Origin: Chloroflexota bacterium
Lineage (GTDB): Bacteria > Chloroflexota > Anaerolineae > B4-G1
Assembly: GCA_011046405.1 (NCBI GenBank)
Contig: DSAR01000426.1
Span: 1 to 6,356 of the forward strand
Reading direction: 5' to 3'
Length of the DNA stretch: 6,356 nt
This document shows positions 5,286-6,356 of the stretch, one piece after another. The first letter of the stretch is position 1; each line of letters begins with the position of its first letter. A program made the translations under genes and the position numbers. The notes under the pieces were generated by a model, which was not told the origin of the DNA, made no database searches, and worked only from the letters and a program-made list of their open reading frames with translations.

Positions 5286-6356
5286 ATGATGACGAAGAAA
5301 GAACAAGTGCACCTGGTACACACTATCGAAACCCTGCTTCACGATTGGAACCTCGACGCCCACGTCGCGCCGAGCGAGATCGCCCAGCACGTGCTCGATG
5401 GCTCCGCCTACTGGACCACGGACTTGCCCGACGGGACGACGCTGGCCCTGGTGCGGCTCTACTCGCCCGTGGTACAGCGGCGGGAGGTCTTTCTGGGCAA
5501 CGTGCTGCTCAACGACTTTCTCTTCAAGGCGCTGCCCCGGACTGTGGCGCGGGGCAGCCTGGGCGAGGCAGCCCCGCTGCTCAACGACCTGGAGAACGCC
5601 TACGTCCTCTGGCGCGGCGATGGCGACCCTTCGACAGACTCAGGGCAGGCTCTGGAGGCGCTGCGGGTGGCCTACCGCGAGGAGGTGCTGGATGCCCTAC
5701 CCGACCTCTACTTCGGCGAGGAGGACGTCGAGCGAGGGATCCACGGCGACGTGCGCGGTATGCTCACCTTCTATAAATGCAACATTGAGCCTTTCCCCAC
5801 CTTCATCGTGCCACAGGCCTATCTGGGCCGCTTACTGACCGTGGTGGGCGAATGGATTAGAACTGTGGTCGGTGAAGAAGGAGACGAGGCGCTGGCTTCC
5901 GCCGCCCGAATTCCTGTAGATAGAGCCGCCTCGTGGCGCATCAACGTGCTGCTCTCACTGCTCTCTTTCTTCTACTGCCGAGACGGGCGCGAGATGCAGA
6001 GCTTTTACACCTTCCTCACCCAATCGATTGAAGATGGTCGCTTCCCGGAGGACGCGATCAAGGCCGGGTTCGCGGTGGCCGAGGACGAAGCATTCACCAA
6101 GAAAATCTTTAACAAGCGAAAGTCTGGGGACGCGCTGGATTTTGAAGCCCTGGTCCAAGCCGTCGAGGCCATACTGCAAGAGGCGGATGCAGCCATCGCC
6201 GAGCATCGCCCCGCCGACGTATCGCCCTATCTGGGGATGGAGAAGATGCTTCCCTGGAAGCCTGAGACGTTTGTGGATCGATTGCTGGACGATGTCCAAT
6301 TGGGGCATAGGGTGGCGGCTGTCGAGGCCGATGTATCTTTCTCCAAGGGGCTGGCC
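5286..6356 (+). CDS. Unrecognised protein, 3'-truncated by window; candidate type I-D large subunit (Cas10d/Csc3-like) or other Cascade component
   Basis: The frame is open for 357 codons to the last base, so the protein is longer than seen. No signal peptide, HD motif, GGDD-type palm motif or CxxC zinc pair appears in this part; only two cysteines are visible (C165, C231). The sequence is mostly alpha-helical in character. It includes a hydrophobic, aromatic stretch IEPFPTFIVPQAYLGRLLTV (167-186), a second one around INVLLSLLSFFYC (219-231), and a charged helical region about 285-308 (FEALVQAVEAILQEADAA). Position after cas3' and the HD gene is where cas10d sits in known type I-D loci, and with the HD domain already encoded separately a shortened large subunit is the natural candidate. 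That is inference from context, not from recognised motifs. The minus-strand gene between them means it is expressed from its own promoter. Codons 115-122 (PSTDSGQA) derive from a dispersed DNA repeat. Confidence 0.8.
   Translation, partial: MMTKKEQVHLVHTIETLLHDWNLDAHVAPSEIAQHVLDGSAYWTTDLPDGTTLALVRLYSPVVQRREVFLGNVLLNDFLFKALPRTVARGSLGEAAPLLNDLENAYVLWRGDGDPSTDSGQALEALRVAYREEVLDALPDLYFGEEDVERGIHGDVRGMLTFYKCNIEPFPTFIVPQAYLGRLLTVVGEWIRTVVGEEGDEALASAARIPVDRAASWRINVLLSLLSFFYCRDGREMQSFYTFLTQSIEDGRFPEDAIKAGFAVAEDEAFTKKIFNKRKSGDALDFEALVQAVEAILQEADAAIAEHRPADVSPYLGMEKMLPWKPETFVDRLLDDVQLGHRVAAVEADVSFSKGLA
5627..5651. repeat. Dispersed palindromic repeat copy inside a coding sequence
   Basis: The minus strand of 5627-5645 reads CCCTGAGTCTGTCGAAGGG, with AGCCTG at 5646-5651 just before it on that strand. 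It is close to the CCTGAGCTTGTCGAAGG / CCTGAGTCTGTCGAAGG family of small dispersed palindromes that I remember from many environmental bacterial genomes. Outer CCCT/AGGG arms pair. The element is in frame and encodes PSTDSGQA, between the helical stretches ending VLWRGDGD and starting LEALR, probably in a surface loop. Confidence 0.6.

Overview
The window reads as the regulator and effector end of a CRISPR-Cas locus, most like type I-D, in a GC-rich bacterium. A Chloroflexota host is my best guess (low to moderate confidence). It rests on the upstream ACACAGATT-type decamer repeat, the CCTGAG...GTCGAAGG-type dispersed repeat, the codon use, and the WYL-regulator / HD-less Cas3 helicase gene order. 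No 16S or marker gene is present, so taxonomy is inference.

Layout. Positions 1-74 hold an imperfect inverted repeat built from 10-bp units. Positions 75-153 are the upstream region of a WYL-family regulator, with an inverted repeat and a tandem heptamer that could be an operator and a clear Shine-Dalgarno. Three plus-strand genes then follow with overlapping ends: the HTH-WYL regulator (154-1140), an HD-less DEAH-box Cas3' helicase (1133-3991; 8-nt overlap), and a stand-alone HD nuclease of the Cas3'' kind (3981-4739; 11-nt overlap). They look like one translationally coupled unit. A convergent minus-strand gene of unknown function (4815-5192) comes next. It has its own good sigma-70 promoter placed so close to the ATG that the mRNA should be almost leaderless. 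From a short divergent intergenic region (5193-5285), a plus-strand gene starts at 5286 (or 5289) and runs off the window edge, open for 357 codons. I do not recognise it. By position it could be the Cas10d/Csc3-type large subunit, or another Cascade component.

How they would work together. In known type I-D systems a Cascade with Cas10d, Csc2 (Cas7) and Csc1 (Cas5) recognises target DNA, Cas3' unwinds it, and the nuclease HD domain sits at the N-terminus of Cas10d. Here the HD domain is a separate gene directly after cas3', and the next plus-strand protein lacks an HD domain. This suggests a split-HD arrangement. The WYL protein is the likely regulator of the locus. No CRISPR array, adaptation genes (cas1, cas2, cas4), cas6, csc1 or csc2 are visible; if present they lie outside the window, most likely beyond 6356. 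I saw no tRNA, rRNA or insertion sequence.
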